From an uncultured Oscillospiraceae bacterium (lineage in GTDB: Bacteria > Bacillota > Clostridia > Oscillospirales > Oscillospiraceae): DNA of 17,424 nucleotides. Shown here in pieces: positions 1-7,344 of this stretch (its first letter is position 1; each line of letters starts with the position of its first letter). A program made the translations under genes and the position numbers. The stretch covers positions 1-17,424 of the forward strand of contig CAJOCV010000038.1 of the NCBI GenBank assembly GCA_905233785.1, in the 5' to 3' direction. Under the pieces are notes generated by a model, which ran no database searches, was not told the DNA's origin, and worked only from the letters and a program-made list of their open reading frames with translations.

Positions 1-82
1 CCTCCTCCCGCACGTCCAGCAGGACGCAGTTCTCGCTGTCCAGAAGTGCCTTCGCCTCGGCGAAGGATATTTTTTTGACCAT
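1..82 (-). CDS. Rhodanese-like domain protein (partial, N-terminal 27 codons)
   Basis: The window edge cuts this gene; only its beginning is visible, reading leftward from an ATG at position 82. The translation starts MVKKISFAEAKALLDSEN and continues CVLLDVREE. The pattern 'helix, LLDxxxC-VLLDVRE-E' is the typical opening of a rhodanese domain, in which an aspartate-valine-arginine-glutamate strand precedes the catalytic-cysteine loop; that loop is outside the window. Rhodaneses move sulfane sulfur between thiols, usually in the cytoplasm when no signal peptide is present, as here. The start is supported by a GGAG 7 bases upstream, inside the end of the preceding reductase gene, whose stop lies only 2 bases away, so the two are very likely cotranscribed. 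Family call is fairly safe; specific function is unknown. Confidence 0.7.
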   Translation of the reverse strand, partial: MVKKISFAEAKALLDSENCVLLDVREE

Positions 83-84
83 TC

Positions 85-540
85 TCAATCTCCGTACAGA
101 CAGGTTTCCAGAATTCCGGCAAACGCCTCCAGCCCCTCGCGGTCAGCCTCGCTAAAGCGCCCGACGCGCGGGCTGTCGATGTCCAGCACGGCAACGACCG
201 CGCCCTTTCGGTGCAGCGGCACCACGATCTCGGAATTGGAGGCGCTGTCGCAGGCGATATGGCCGGGAAAATCGTGAACATTATACACAAGCTGCGTTCT
301 GTCCTCCGCCGCCGCCGTGCCGCAGACGCCCTTTCCCGGCGCGATCTCGATGCAGGCGGGCTTGCCCTGGAAGGGGCCGAGCACCAGCATCCCGTTCTCC
401 ACGCGGTAAAAGCCCGCCCAGTTGATCTCCTCCAGGCTCTCCCAGAGCAGGGCGGAGGCGTTGGCGAGATTGGCGATCTCATGGGGGACGCCTGCGATCA
501 GGCTCTTCAGCCGCGCGTTCAGCAGGGCATAATCGGTCAT
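85..540 (-). CDS. msrC: Free methionine-(R)-sulfoxide reductase (GAF-domain fRMsr)
   Basis: A single-domain GAF protein of 151 residues that reduces free methionine-(R)-sulfoxide in the cytoplasm, a repair and scavenging enzyme for oxidised methionine. Family signatures visible are NWAGFY (40-45), LGPFQGKPAC (54-63), GKGVCGTA (69-76) and FPGHIACDSASNSEIVVPL (91-109). Cysteines at 63, 73 and 97 have the same 10- and 24-residue spacing as the three redox cysteines of the E. coli enzyme (84, 94, 118), so the catalytic set is complete. The length is normal for the family. The ATG overlaps the stop of the upstream gene by four bases (ATGA), which suggests translational coupling; a GGAGG lies about 8 bases upstream. 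The rhodanese gene begins 2 bases after the stop. The gene symbol follows E. coli usage and is an assignment by motif, not by alignment. Confidence 0.9.
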   Translation of the reverse strand: MTDYALLNARLKSLIAGVPHEIANLANASALLWESLEEINWAGFYRVENGMLVLGPFQGKPACIEIAPGKGVCGTAAAEDRTQLVYNVHDFPGHIACDSASNSEIVVPLHRKGAVVAVLDIDSPRVGRFSEADREGLEAFAGILETCLYGD

Positions 541-1799
541 GTGATTTCCTCCAGTTCAAAGCCATAGTCGCTGTCAGCCGCCGAGATTGCGGAGGCCGCG
601 GCGTTGCAATAGACGATTCTGTCCGCGCTCGCCGCGGTACAGAGCGCCGGGCGGCTCATCGACGCGGCGTAGTCCCTGCTCTCACGCAGGGTCTCAAAGC
701 TGTTGAGGCGGATGTTTTCATAACAGGCCGCCACGGCGTCACCGCCCAGATCCAGCACCAGGGAGGACAGCAGCTTTTCTCGATACTGTCCATCCGCAAG
801 CAGATACGGATGCCGCAGATGGAGCTGTCCCTGCGCGTCCGCGACGGTATAGAAGGCCTCGTCCCCCTCTTCGAAGGCAAAGGCATGAAACTGGCTCGCC
901 GCCGTGCCGCCCCGGGCAATCGCGGCCGCGGCCGGCACCGCGCCCTCCGCCGTGAGGGCGTAGAGGCGGTACTCCCCCTCTCTGAGCGCCGGCAGCGCGA
1001 TGCTCAGACCGCTGTCCGCGGATAGATAGCCGCTGGCAAAGCCGGCGTCGCTCAGCTTCTGCGCCACCATACGCAGCTCATACGCGTCATGCAGCAGGTT
1101 TAGATCCAGAATCGGCGCGTCCAGCTCCAGCTCCTCCAGTGTTTGCAGAACGCGCTCGTCCACATCCAATTGCAGGGTGCAGCTCTCCTCGTCCAGCACG
1201 CGCAGGCTGTACAGGCTATGATCCGCCGCGAGTGCCGCGAGCCGTTCGAGCCGTTCCGCCTCGTCGGGGTCGTTCAGCGGGTCAAATTCGTCCGGGTGCT
1301 CAAGATACAGCAGCGCTGTCCACTCGGCGTAGAGCGGGCCGGCAAAGAGGTTGAAGCCCCGGTCCTCCTCCGTTTTTTCCAGCGCGTCCAGCAGCACCGC
1401 GCAGAGAGCCGGGCTCACCGAAACAGGCTTTCCGATGTTCTGATTCAGCGCCGCGAGATTGTCCTGCGTGGGAGAGAGCGCAACGGCGTTGAGCGTCCGG
1501 TAGCTCTCCAGCAGCGCGCTGCCATACACCTGCTCCACCTCCCGCAGGATGGCCTTGATGCTCTCGCTCTCCCCGTCACAGTAATAGCGCAGGCTCACGC
1601 CGGAGGCGTAGAGCGGCGAGGCGTCGTTGGGCTCGGCGGCTATGGTATAATAGCCTGCGTCCTTATGCCCGAGGCCGGTGACAGCGAAGGCGAAGGCCGT
1701 CACCGCAAGGATAAAAGCCAGGGCAAAGAGCGCAATACGCAGCGGCACATGCTTGTCGCTGACTTCAATTTCATCCAAATCTCGATCAAATAAGCTCAT
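537..1799 (-). CDS. Membrane-anchored protein with a degenerate ApbE-like domain
   Basis: 420 residues. A charged cytoplasmic N-terminus (1-18) is followed by one strong hydrophobic segment (about 19-43), then a large acidic, presumably extracytoplasmic domain. That domain follows the layout of ApbE, FAD:protein FMN transferase: SGVSLRYYCDGESESIKAIL (66-85) sits where ApbE has its 'MGT...' strand and helix, RTLNAVALSP follows, GKPVSVSPALCAVLLDALE (123-141) and GFNLFAGPLYAEW (148-160) match the usual 'GxPVxVSPEL..LLxxAL' and 'GAFDPTVGPLxxLW', and DLNLLHDAYELRMVAQKL (232-249) sits where 'DLGGIAKGYAVDKA' is expected. The conserved glycines and the AKG lysine are replaced, so FMN transfer is doubtful. 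No good ribosome site precedes the ATG, but no other in-frame ATG lies before the membrane segment. It heads a cluster with the methionine sulfoxide reductase. The homology is my recognition of weak motifs; the function is unknown. Confidence 0.55.
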   Translation of the reverse strand: MSLFDRDLDEIEVSDKHVPLRIALFALAFILAVTAFAFAVTGLGHKDAGYYTIAAEPNDASPLYASGVSLRYYCDGESESIKAILREVEQVYGSALLESYRTLNAVALSPTQDNLAALNQNIGKPVSVSPALCAVLLDALEKTEEDRGFNLFAGPLYAEWTALLYLEHPDEFDPLNDPDEAERLERLAALAADHSLYSLRVLDEESCTLQLDVDERVLQTLEELELDAPILDLNLLHDAYELRMVAQKLSDAGFASGYLSADSGLSIALPALREGEYRLYALTAEGAVPAAAAIARGGTAASQFHAFAFEEGDEAFYTVADAQGQLHLRHPYLLADGQYREKLLSSLVLDLGGDAVAACYENIRLNSFETLRESRDYAASMSRPALCTAASADRIVYCNAAASAISAADSDYGFELEEIT

Positions 1800-1805
1800 G
1801 CTGTC

Positions 1806-1850
1806 TTAGAAAAGCGCCCCGCTTCGCCCGGGTTTCCGGACAAGCGGGGC
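1806..1850 (-). terminator. Rho-independent terminator after oppF
   Basis: Arms 1816-1824 (GCCCCGCTT on the plus strand) and 1842-1850 (AAGCGGGGC) pair perfectly over 9 bases. The 17-base interior could form a further small CCGG stem. Read on the minus strand the hairpin is followed by GCTTTTCT, a short T-run. It lies 15 bases past the oppF stop, where the end of the opp transcript is expected. The T-run is brief, so read-through into the next cluster is possible, and no convincing promoter for that cluster was seen. Confidence 0.65.
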
Positions 1851-1864
1851 AGCTTGCGCTTCCG

Positions 1865-2815
1865 TTATACCTTGTCGGCAAAGCGGATCTTTTTGTACTG
1901 CTCAATCTCGCTGGGGCTGCCGAACACCATATGCCCGTTTCCGATGTCCACCAGAGAGGGCTTCTCCACGGAATAGTCGTGCATCTCCGGGGAGTAGACG
2001 AAGAGCTTCTTCTCTTTCTCGATGATCGGGTCGGGGATGGGAATGGCGGAAATCAGGGACTTCGTGTAGGGATGCAGCGGGTAGGCAAAAAGCTCCTCCG
2101 TCTCCGCGATCTCCATGATGCGCCCCTTATAGATGACCACAATGCGGTCGGAAATAAAGCGGACGATGGAGAGGTCATGCGCGATGAAGAGATAGGTCAG
2201 CCCGCGCTCCTTCTGGAACTTCTTCAGGAGGTTGAGCACCTGGGCGCGAATGGACACGTCCAGCGCGGAGATCGGCTCATCCGCCACGACGAATTCCGGC
2301 TCCATGACGATGGAGCGGGCAAGGCCGACGCGCTGGCGCTGACCGCCGGAAAACTCGTGGGGATAGCGCGTCAGATGCTCGGGCAGAAGGCCGACGTCGC
2401 GCGTGATCTTTTCGATCTTGGCGATACGATCCTTCTCGTCCTTGTACAGGTGGAAGTTGTACAGACCCTCGGAGATGATATATTCGATGGTGGCGCGCTC
2501 GTTCAGGGAGGCGGCGGGATCCTGGAAAATCATCTGGATCTTGCGGATCACCTCGCGGTCATCCTTGCGGGAGAGCTTGCCGGAAATCTTCTTGCCGTCG
2601 TAATAGATCGCGCCGGCGGAGCAGGGGTTGATGCGCACGATGGCGCGGCCGATGGTGGTCTTGCCGGAGCCGGACTCGCCCACCAGGGACAGGGTTTCGC
2701 CCTTGTAAATATCAAAGCTGACATTGTCCACGGCCTTGAAGGCCTTCTTGCCGCGTCCGAACACTACGTCCAGATTCTGAATGGACAGCAGCACTTTCTT
2801 TTCATTCTGATCCAT
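1865..2815 (-). CDS. oppF: Oligopeptide ABC transporter ATP-binding protein OppF/AmiF
   Basis: One of the two cytoplasmic ATPases that power the peptide importer. 316 residues, normal for OppF. Walker A is GESGSGKT (46-53), the Q-loop is in FQDP (97-100), the ABC signature is FSGGQRQR (155-162), Walker B ends VVADEP with D179 and E180, the D-loop SALD follows, and the switch histidine is H213 (IAHD). All catalytic elements are intact. HPYTKSLISAIPIPDP (248-263) is the usual start of the oligopeptide/dipeptide C-terminal extension. The start is fixed by an AGGAGG 8 bases upstream, overlapping the end of oppD; the intergenic gap is 11 bases. Last gene of the opp operon, followed by a terminator. 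OppF versus DppF cannot be settled from this gene alone; the Ami-like OppA and OppB favour the Opp/Ami name. Confidence 0.93.
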   Translation of the reverse strand: MDQNEKKVLLSIQNLDVVFGRGKKAFKAVDNVSFDIYKGETLSLVGESGSGKTTIGRAIVRINPCSAGAIYYDGKKISGKLSRKDDREVIRKIQMIFQDPAASLNERATIEYIISEGLYNFHLYKDEKDRIAKIEKITRDVGLLPEHLTRYPHEFSGGQRQRVGLARSIVMEPEFVVADEPISALDVSIRAQVLNLLKKFQKERGLTYLFIAHDLSIVRFISDRIVVIYKGRIMEIAETEELFAYPLHPYTKSLISAIPIPDPIIEKEKKLFVYSPEMHDYSVEKPSLVDIGNGHMVFGSPSEIEQYKKIRFADKV

Positions 2816-2826
2816 TTGCTGCCTCC

Positions 2827-4623
2827 TTATGCCTCGAAGTCCACATAGGTCTTCTGAATTTTCTCATGCAGATTCTGGATATTTGCGGGCGCTTCGGTCT
2901 TGGGCGCGCGAGGGTCGAGCAGCCAGGTCTTGGCAAAATGGGTGGGGCTGACCTGGAACATGGGCGGCTCCTCCACGAGATCAATGGCCATGGCGTACTG
3001 GTTGCGCGGGGCAAAGGCGTCGCCCACGATCTTATTGTACAGAGAGGGCGGCGTGCCGGGGATGGAAAAGAGGTCGCTGCCCTTTTCGCACAGCTGCGGC
3101 AGCGAGCTCAGCAGCGCCCAGGTGTAGGGGTGCTTCGGCTCATAGAAGATCTCCTCGACGGTGCCCATCTCGACGATCTGGCCGCCATAGAGCACGGCCA
3201 CGCGCTCCGCCACGTTGGCCACAACGCCCAGGTCATGGGTGATGTAGACGGTGGTGAAGCCAAGCTCCCGCTGCAAATCCTTAATCAGGCGAATGATCTG
3301 TGCCTGAATGGTCACGTCCAGCGCGGTGGTGGGCTCGTCACAGATGAGGATCTTCGGCTGGCAGGACAGAGCGATCGCTATGACGATGCGCTGGCGCATA
3401 CCGCCGGAGTACTCAAAGGGATAGTCGTCAAAGCGCTTCTCGGGGTCGGGGATACCGACCTTGCGCATAATGTCGATGGTGCGCTCGCGCGCCTCACTGT
3501 TGGAGCAGTGCTGATGCTTGAGGATGACCGTCATGATCTGCTTGCCGATGGTGATGACCGGGTTCAGCGAAGTCATGGGATCCTGGAACACGGTGGCGAT
3601 CCGGGCACCGCGAATCTGCTGCCAGTCGTTGGTGTACTTGATCTTGGCACAGTCGATGATGCCGTAGCCGTGCAGAGTCTCGGTGGCCTCCTCGTAGCTG
3701 CGAAACTCCACCCGGAAGGTGACAGTCTCAAAAATCTTGTTGCGTACATCGGGGTCATCCAGATCAAGCCCCATGGTCATGGCCTGCTTGAAGGCTTTGT
3801 CCAGCTTGCGCATAAACTGCACCTGGGTGTGGAAGGGATAGCGGGCGATGGAGAGCACGATCTCATAGGCGAGAATCCTGTTGCGTTCAAGCACCCGATC
3901 GCTCAGGCCGTTGGGATTTTCCTCCTTGTCGGGCTTGGCGATCTTCTGCTCCCGCAGCGCCTTGAGATCGGCCAGCGCCTTCTGGTCCGCGGCGGAGCGC
4001 TCACGGTCAGCCTGATAGCTCTCCGCGCGTTTTTTCATCAGCGCGGTCTTTTCCTTCTCCACCGCGTCCTTTTTCGCGGTGAGCGCCTTGATCTCCTCGC
4101 TCAGCCTGCGGTACTCCTCTGCGTCAGCCTTCTTATCCAAGGTCCAGAGGTAGTTGTTCTTATCCACGATGTCGTCGCCCAGCTCCTTGATGCGAGAGGC
4201 AAAATCCGCCTCCTCATCCGGGGAGAGGGATCTGGCGTAGGCGATCTGCTTCTCCTTGTCCTTGATGGCAAGGTATTCCTTCGCGCCGCGCTCGAGCACG
4301 GAGTGCTTGTTGAGCATCTTCAGCGCTCTGTCCATAATCTGACGGTTGCGCTTATCGAGCTTGACGTCGGTCTTGGAGATCTCGTCGTCTGAGAAGATGA
4401 TGCTGCCCTGGGGGATGAAGCCGTTGGAATCGAGCATACCGGCAAAGGTCTTGGTCAAAACGGATTTGCCGGAGCCGGATTCGCCCACAATGGCGAGGGA
4501 TTCATTTTCGTAAATATCCAGAGAGACGTTGCGGATGGCCGTGAGGATACGGCCGCGGACGTTGAACTGCACCACAACGTTCTTCAGGGAAAGGAGAACT
4601 TTTCTATCGGTATTTTCGCTCAT
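2827..4623 (-). CDS. oppD: Oligopeptide ABC transporter ATP-binding protein OppD/AmiE with a large insertion
   Basis: Cytoplasmic ATPase partner of OppF. At 598 residues it is far longer than the usual 330-360. Walker A is GESGSGKS (47-54), the Q-loop glutamine is Q347 (FQDPMTSLNP), the signature is YSGGMRQR (405-412), Walker B has D429-E430 followed by PTTALD, and the switch histidine is H463. All are intact. Normally about 50 residues separate Walker A from the Q-loop; here residues about 82-336 are inserted, a lysine/glutamate-rich stretch with coiled-coil character (about 115-225) followed by a more globular part (about 240-335). The C-terminal extension FAPRNQYAMAIDLVEEPPMF (537-556) keeps the family layout but lacks the cysteines that bind an Fe-S cluster in some DppD proteins. 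An AGGAGG lies just upstream; the gap from oppC is 12 bases. The transport role is secure; the role of the insertion is unknown. Confidence 0.92.
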   Translation of the reverse strand: MSENTDRKVLLSLKNVVVQFNVRGRILTAIRNVSLDIYENESLAIVGESGSGKSVLTKTFAGMLDSNGFIPQGSIIFSDDEISKTDVKLDKRNRQIMDRALKMLNKHSVLERGAKEYLAIKDKEKQIAYARSLSPDEEADFASRIKELGDDIVDKNNYLWTLDKKADAEEYRRLSEEIKALTAKKDAVEKEKTALMKKRAESYQADRERSAADQKALADLKALREQKIAKPDKEENPNGLSDRVLERNRILAYEIVLSIARYPFHTQVQFMRKLDKAFKQAMTMGLDLDDPDVRNKIFETVTFRVEFRSYEEATETLHGYGIIDCAKIKYTNDWQQIRGARIATVFQDPMTSLNPVITIGKQIMTVILKHQHCSNSEARERTIDIMRKVGIPDPEKRFDDYPFEYSGGMRQRIVIAIALSCQPKILICDEPTTALDVTIQAQIIRLIKDLQRELGFTTVYITHDLGVVANVAERVAVLYGGQIVEMGTVEEIFYEPKHPYTWALLSSLPQLCEKGSDLFSIPGTPPSLYNKIVGDAFAPRNQYAMAIDLVEEPPMFQVSPTHFAKTWLLDPRAPKTEAPANIQNLHEKIQKTYVDFEA

Positions 4624-4635
4624 TGTCTCCCCTCC

Positions 4636-5601
4636 TTACATGTGTGTCCTGGGGTCAGAGGCATCCGCCAGGTTCTGACCGAGCAGGTACAGGATGATGG
4701 TGATCGCGGAAGCGATGACCACGGGGGGCCAGAAGGCCCAGGGATAGGTAAGGAACGCGGTCTGACCCTGCTGGATCATACGCCCCAGCGACGGGATCGA
4801 GGCGCTCAGACCCACGCCGATGAAGCTCAGGAACACCTCCATCGAGATGTAGTGGGGAAGCTCGGTGGCGAGGAGGGTGACGATCACGCTGGTCTGGAAC
4901 GGCAGGATGTTCTTGGAGATCACACGCGCTACCGGCGTACCGAGACAGCGGGAGGCCAGAGAATACTCGCGGTCGCGGATAATCATGACCTGAGTACGGA
5001 AGAAGTAGGCGATGCCAAGCCAGCCGGTGACAGTCAGCGCGAAGACGAAGGGCCAGAAGCCGGAGCCGATGATGTAAACCAGAACGGTGATCAGCAGGAT
5101 GTACGGCACGTTCGCGATGATGTTGTACACCACGATCATTACCGCGTCCACCTTCTTCGAGTAACCCCACAGCGCGCCGACGAGGATGCCGACGGTCATG
5201 TTGATGGCCGCGCAGATCACGGCCAGCAGCAGCGAGGTACGCGCGCCGGAGATGCAGCCGTAGAAGATGGAATTGCCCAGGGTGCCGGTGCCGAGGATCC
5301 ACTTGATGTTCGGACCGAAGTACTTCATGGCGGCGCTGGGGCTGAGGTTATAGGTGTTGCCGTTGGTGACGTTCTCCATCGGGTTATAGGGCCAGAAGAT
5401 CGGCATGATAAAGGCAACAAGGAAGATGAACACGAACAGGGCGATCATGAAGATGTTGATCTTCTTGCGGAAGAAAACGCGGAACACGCTCTTCCAGTAG
5501 GAGTAGCGCGGCGCGGTGATCTTCTCGGAGGCAATATCGTCCCGGTCGATGAAACGGAAAAGCTCCGCCTCGGTCTGGGGAGTCGTATTCTTTTTGCTCA
5601 T
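4636..5601 (-). CDS. oppC: Oligopeptide ABC transporter permease OppC/AmiD
   Basis: Second membrane subunit of the peptide importer, 321 residues and about six membrane segments (first at about 49-71, then clusters at about 122-145, 153-179, 183-205, 237-262 and 291-309). An N-terminal cytoplasmic stretch precedes the first segment, as usual for OppC. The EAA-loop that contacts the ATPases is seen as YSLASRCLGTPVARVISKNI (213-232), and FLSFIGVGL (257-265) and the ending GQNLADASDPRTHM are characteristic of this family. The start codon shares one base with the oppB stop (TAATG), with AAAGGAGG about 9 bases upstream, so translation is probably coupled. No unusual insertion is present, unlike OppB and OppD. 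Confidence 0.94.
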   Translation of the reverse strand: MSKKNTTPQTEAELFRFIDRDDIASEKITAPRYSYWKSVFRVFFRKKINIFMIALFVFIFLVAFIMPIFWPYNPMENVTNGNTYNLSPSAAMKYFGPNIKWILGTGTLGNSIFYGCISGARTSLLLAVICAAINMTVGILVGALWGYSKKVDAVMIVVYNIIANVPYILLITVLVYIIGSGFWPFVFALTVTGWLGIAYFFRTQVMIIRDREYSLASRCLGTPVARVISKNILPFQTSVIVTLLATELPHYISMEVFLSFIGVGLSASIPSLGRMIQQGQTAFLTYPWAFWPPVVIASAITIILYLLGQNLADASDPRTHM

Positions 5602-7181
5602 TAACGCCCGCCTCCTTTCTCAGAGCTGAGGGAAATGCGCGGGTCATACTTGGCCAGCAGCAGGTCGCCCAGGATCAGAGAGATGATGGACAGCGAGGTG
5701 TAGAACACTGTACAGGCCACGATAACGCCGTTGTCGTGCGTGTTGATGGCGCGGGTCAGCAGACGGCCGACGCCGGGCACGGAGTACGCGGTTTCGGTGA
5801 TGATGGCGCCGGTCAGGCAGCCGAGAATGTTCGCGGGAATGCCGTGCACCAGATAGATAAAGGCGTTCTTGGAGATATGGACATTGTAGATTTCCTTCTC
5901 CGAGAGTCCTTCCGCGCGGGCAAACTTCACATAGTCGGAGTTCATCTGGTCGATCATATAGCGGCGCATCCACTTCATCAGGCTGCCGATGGAGGGCAGG
6001 GCCAGCGAGATCGTGGGCAGGATGTAGGCCAGCACCTTGACCTCCGCGTTTGCAAACTTATACGGCAGGTGGAAGAGCGTCGTGCCCAGGGCGGCGAACA
6101 TGAAGATGTAGGCCAGGGAAGGCACCGACATGATAAAAATGATATAGATATTGCCGAGCTTGTCCGCCAGCTTATCCTTACGGCGGGCATTCAGCATCCC
6201 AAGCGGCAGGCCGAGCGCATACGCGATGCCCGTGGCGATCAGGCCGATGACGAAAGAGTTCTCAATCATCGAAAGGCCGGAGCGCTTATAGGTGTAAACC
6301 GTGTACTTGTCGGGGAACTGCTGCTTCTCCACGTCGCTCACAATCCCGGTATTGTAGCTGAGCGAGTGGAAATCAATGGCGGTGTCCACATATTCATCGG
6401 TGCCCAGCATATTCGGGTACTGCTGGCGGCTGCTCTTGAGCTCGCCGGTGGGGGCGTTGATGACGGCGGTGATCTCCTGCCCGCGGTAGGTGGTATAGGA
6501 CGTGCCGAGATTCAGGTGCAGCCAGTTTTGATGGATGAAGGGAAAACGCCCGTCAAAGTACAGAAGATACTTATGCTGCGTGCCCGAGCCCACAATGGCA
6601 AACAGTCCGGAGTAGGGGTCCTTCTCAAAGCGCACATAGCGATCGGTCAGCTCAGGATCCGTGACCATGTTTTTGTTCTCGGCCGTGATGAAGTTCTTCA
6701 GATAATCCCACAGGCGGTAGACGACGTTCTTCTCCTGAATCGCGATCAGATAGCCGTTGCCGCCCGGCTTGGTCTTTCCGGACTTATACTTCATCGGCTC
6801 GAGATAGCGCAGCTTATAACCGCTGTTGCCGTACTTGTCGATGAACTCCTTCACATCCTCGCTCTCGGCCCAATCCGCCTTTTGAACAGCGTTCTTGGCG
6901 TCAGTATAGGCCTTTTCCGTGGAGTAGCTCGCCCCGTAGGCAGCCTCATACTTGTTCTTGACAAAGGTGGTGTAATCCACCCAGGTGAGATACCCGTACT
7001 TCTGGTACTGGGTATACTCGTAGATGATCCTGTCATTGTTGCTCTTTTTGTTCCAGGTATCGTCTGTCTGGAAGATGACGTTGCGCTGGATCAGGCTGTA
7101 CACCAGAACCATGACAACCATGACAACCACCAGGAGAGAGAACACCGAAAACAGGATGCGCTTGAGCATATACTTTCTCAT
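5601..7181 (-). CDS. oppB: Oligopeptide ABC transporter permease OppB/AmiC with large extracellular domain
   Basis: First membrane subunit of the peptide importer. 526 residues against about 300-330 for a standard OppB. One membrane helix (about 8-31) is followed by a roughly 270-residue hydrophilic, probably extracytoplasmic region (34-305). Within it WLHLNLGTSY (220-229) is the normal OppB loop; the rest is added material. The permease core then follows with membrane segments from about 306, the EAA-loop DYVKFARAEGLSEKEIYNVH (416-435), and VPGVGRLLTRAI (468-479) near the end. Long OppB proteins of this layout are known in Firmicutes, for example streptococcal AmiC, so the length is a family trait and not an error. 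The ATG at 7181 has only a weak adjacent ribosome site; an AAAGGAG lies further upstream, separated by a small hairpin. Confidence 0.92.
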   Translation of the reverse strand: MRKYMLKRILFSVFSLLVVVMVVMVLVYSLIQRNVIFQTDDTWNKKSNNDRIIYEYTQYQKYGYLTWVDYTTFVKNKYEAAYGASYSTEKAYTDAKNAVQKADWAESEDVKEFIDKYGNSGYKLRYLEPMKYKSGKTKPGGNGYLIAIQEKNVVYRLWDYLKNFITAENKNMVTDPELTDRYVRFEKDPYSGLFAIVGSGTQHKYLLYFDGRFPFIHQNWLHLNLGTSYTTYRGQEITAVINAPTGELKSSRQQYPNMLGTDEYVDTAIDFHSLSYNTGIVSDVEKQQFPDKYTVYTYKRSGLSMIENSFVIGLIATGIAYALGLPLGMLNARRKDKLADKLGNIYIIFIMSVPSLAYIFMFAALGTTLFHLPYKFANAEVKVLAYILPTISLALPSIGSLMKWMRRYMIDQMNSDYVKFARAEGLSEKEIYNVHISKNAFIYLVHGIPANILGCLTGAIITETAYSVPGVGRLLTRAINTHDNGVIVACTVFYTSLSIISLILGDLLLAKYDPRISLSSEKGGGR

Positions 7182-7191
7182 ACACTTCCGA

Positions 7192-7210
7192 CCTGCCGCA
7201 GTCCGGCAGG
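7192..7210 (-). promoter_or_regulatory. Hairpin between a distal ribosome site and the oppB start
   Basis: CCTGCCG (7192-7198) and CGGCAGG (7204-7210) form a perfect 7-base-pair stem with a 5-base loop, ending 10 bases before the oppB ATG. On the minus strand a good AAAGGAG lies just upstream of the hairpin, too far from the ATG in linear distance, whereas if the hairpin folds it would be brought to about 13 bases. The stem is seen directly; its effect on oppB translation is inference. Confidence 0.45.
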
Positions 7211-7237
7211 CTTCTCCTTTCTCCTACTTTAGCGGAA

Positions 7238-7290
7238 AGCTAAGTTCCACCCTCAAGGGCAGAGGGCGAAGCTGAGGAAAGAACTTAGCT
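7238..7290. repeat. Compound inverted repeat in the oppA-oppB intergenic region
   Basis: Outer arms AGCTAAGTTC (7238-7247) and GAACTTAGCT (7281-7290) are perfectly complementary over 10 bases. Inside them CCTCA (7251-7255) pairs with TGAGG (7273-7277), giving a longer interrupted stem. The interior is CCCTC/GAGGG-rich. The layout resembles short dispersed intergenic repeats (MITE- or REP-like) common in Oscillospirales genomes, but only one copy is in this window, so that identity is a guess. Confidence 0.5.
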
Positions 7291-7344
7291 CTCCCCTTCT
7301 CCGTAGCGCCTTTTATGATTTACTTAGTTGATGTAATTTCGGAA

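Noticed and set aside
1640..1660. TATGGTATAAT on the plus strand inside the ApbE-like gene as a promoter
   Set aside because: It lies within coding sequence for the minus-strand gene and points away from any plus-strand gene; there is no -35 and nothing for it to transcribe.
2866..4392. A 508-codon open frame antisense to oppD
   Set aside because: Composition is the reverse-complement pattern of the oppD reading frame; no start signals and no recognisable domain.
2827..4623. OppD length as a sign of two fused genes or a frameshift
   Set aside because: One continuous frame with a single set of Walker A, Q-loop, signature, Walker B and switch histidine; the extra residues are an internal insertion, not a second ATPase.
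5736..7232. A 498-codon open frame antisense to oppB
   Set aside because: Same reasoning: shadow frame opposite a clear permease with intact EAA-loop and membrane helices.
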